Below are positions 32,812 through 34,079 of a DNA stretch of 34,079 nucleotides, piece by piece. A model generated the notes under the pieces. That model was not told the DNA's origin and did no database searches. It worked only from the letters and a program-made list of their open reading frames with translations. Source of the stretch: Chloroflexota bacterium (GTDB lineage: Bacteria; Chloroflexota; Anaerolineae; Aggregatilineales; Phototrophicaceae); the NCBI GenBank assembly GCA_026706445.1, contig JAPOYT010000085.1, positions 1-34,079 on the forward strand, in the 5' to 3' direction. Position 1 is the stretch's first letter. Each line of letters opens with the position of its first letter. Position numbers and translations under genes: made by a program.

Positions 32812-34079
32812 TCAGCGGGCCGGGTTGCCCGCATTGTCATGCGCGGGCAGCAAGCTTAATACATAGGCTCGATCATAAATCCGACCGCGCAACAGCAGCG
32901 CCACATAATGGGCGGAAACCCAGCCATCCCGTTCCGCGTAGCGGGCTTTGACCCATTCCGCATTCTCGGTGACGCCGCTGAGCGCCACCCAGGTCCTCGC
33001 GGGAATCAGCGCGATTGATTCGGATTCGGCGTCCGGGTGCCGCCGCAGATGGAGCATGGCGCCGGGATCAAGCGCGACCTCGCCGACGACGCCTTTCATC
33101 ATGTCGTCGGAAGGCGGAAGCGGCGTCGGTTCTCCGTCTTCAATTCGTCGAATGCTGCCCCGGATGTGGCTGGCGATCTTTGGCGCCACGGAGCTATCGA
33201 GGGCGCGCAGCGTGTTGGGTGGAACTGGCATGCCGTTCAATAGCAGCTGCACATAAGCGGCGCTGACCCAGCCTCTATAGATCTCGCCGCTGTCGGCCGC
33301 GTAGTCCACAAAAATCCACTCATCCGTCTCGTCGAGCCCGACCAGAATCAGATCGGTGTCAGGCGCCAGCTGCATCATTACTTCGCTTTCCGGGTCGTTC
33401 GCCATGCGCATGTTGAGGAGGGCGGCCGCATCCAGGCGGTGAACACGGGCGGTCACATAGTCAGCGAGATCGGGCGGCCGCACATCGGTGTTGAAGGTGC
33501 TGCCGGCCCGGTTCTGCCGAACCGTTGGCAAGCTCGCCAAACGCTGCTGATGCCCTGACTCATCATAGACATTCAGGAAAAAGGCGTTCACCCAGCCAAG
33601 AAGCGCGCCGCCGTCATCTGTCTGATAAATGACGAAGAGCCATGTGTCGGCTTTTGGCAGGTCTTGCGCCGGGTAGAGCGCCGCGGCCGGATCGGTTATG
33701 TAATCGCTGAAATCTATAGGCAGGTCGGAGATTTCGCCGGGATAGAATTTGGTCAGTCCACGCCGTCCGAGCACGATGAGCTCGGTTTGGCCTGGCAATA
33801 GACCAAGCGACAGCGCGTCGGTCGATGGGTATTGTCGCAGTTGTAATCTCGCGCTCGGGTCCAGATTGACGATGGCATAAGGTCCCAGGACAAGCGATGG
33901 ACCTAATTCGGCCGGCGCGTCGGCCGCGCCTGACGGTTCGGGTTCAATTCCTGGGGCGGCATCGGCGGAGGTGTCTGGTTCGGCTTTGTTTTCCGTTTCG
34001 ATGGTCGCTTCAGGTTCGGGTTCCGCCTCGGTCGGCTCGGTGGCCTCGATTGCTTCGGTTTCGGCGCTGGTTTCCTCAG
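32812..34079 (-). CDS. SH3-like repeat (bacterial SH3b) surface protein, N-terminus beyond the right edge
   Basis: The reading frame is open to the right edge, so the N-terminus is missing (at least 422 residues here). The first 65 visible residues are rich in Glu, Pro, Thr and Ala, a flexible linker with many acidic residues. At least three SH3b-type repeats follow: SARLQLRQYPS to TELIVLG, then LLNMRMANDPES to EWIFVDY, then MLHLRRHPDAES to EWVKARYAERDGW. Each has the LR/MR-x-x-P/D-x-S and terminal W or Y-x-V pattern of SH3_3 domains, which bind cell wall or surface polymers. It is probably secreted or anchored; no signal peptide is visible because of the truncation. Confidence 0.8.
   Translation of the reverse strand, partial: EETSAETEAIEATEPTEAEPEPEATIETENKAEPDTSADAAPGIEPEPSGAADAPAELGPSLVLGPYAIVNLDPSARLQLRQYPSTDALSLGLLPGQTELIVLGRRGLTKFYPGEISDLPIDFSDYITDPAAALYPAQDLPKADTWLFVIYQTDDGGALLGWVNAFFLNVYDESGHQQRLASLPTVRQNRAGSTFNTDVRPPDLADYVTARVHRLDAAALLNMRMANDPESEVMMQLAPDTDLILVGLDETDEWIFVDYAADSGEIYRGWVSAAYVQLLLNGMPVPPNTLRALDSSVAPKIASHIRGSIRRIEDGEPTPLPPSDDMMKGVVGEVALDPGAMLHLRRHPDAESESIALIPARTWVALSGVTENAEWVKARYAERDGWVSAHYVALLLRGRIYDRAYVLSLLPAHDNAGNPAR

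Overview
The window looks like a bacterial chromosome segment from the phylum Chloroflexota, most likely the Anaerolineae or a relative. The evidence is indirect. A parvulin-type isomerase and a surface protein carry Pro/Thr/Glu-rich linkers. A DUF3662-FHA / FHA / RodA / PbpA-like gene cluster resembles the actinobacterial fhaA-fhaB-rodA-pbpA arrangement. Short interspersed hairpin repeats beginning TGTAGGGGCGA occur between genes. The DNA is moderately GC-rich. No rRNA, tRNA, CRISPR array, integrase or transposase was seen, and no stretch longer than 300 bases lacks a gene.

Layout. At 1-2.3 kb are the 3' end of an amidase, two copies of a hairpin repeat, queG (queuosine synthesis) and a small metal-binding HMA protein. 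At 2.4-5.5 kb is a putative restriction-modification locus: a DUF262-HNH nuclease candidate, a small coiled-coil membrane protein with its own promoter, an EcoRI-family adenine methyltransferase, a 190-base cluster of strong inverted repeats, and an XRE regulator with a palindrome over its predicted -10 box. At 5.5-11.1 kb are host genes: glutaryl-CoA dehydrogenase, uvrA and a family 1 glycosyltransferase. At 11.1-13.2 kb is a second defence locus, the RloA ATPase / RloB pair. At 13.4-16.6 kb is a very large Asp-box beta-propeller protein.

At 16.6-21.6 kb, on the minus strand, is a five-gene operon: fhaA, fhaB, mtnP, rodA and a PbpA-like protein. Its promoter is placed so that the fhaA message should be leaderless. 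The RodA polymerase looks intact, but the PbpA-like partner has lost the residues of all three transpeptidase motifs. At 21.7-23.8 kb, also on the minus strand, rpsF and rpsR (without ssb between them) are followed by a parvulin. At 23.9-32.6 kb is a surface-polysaccharide operon, read from right to left: rmd and gmd (GDP-D-rhamnose synthesis), a TatD nuclease, GT2 and GT4 glycosyltransferases, a YfhO-like membrane protein and an O-antigen ligase/polymerase. The right edge holds an incomplete extracellular protein with SH3-like repeats.

The strongest candidates for undescribed biology are the inactive-looking transpeptidase paired with an intact SEDS polymerase in an FHA operon, and the DUF262-HNH / EcoRI-type methylase locus with its potentially structured regulatory region.
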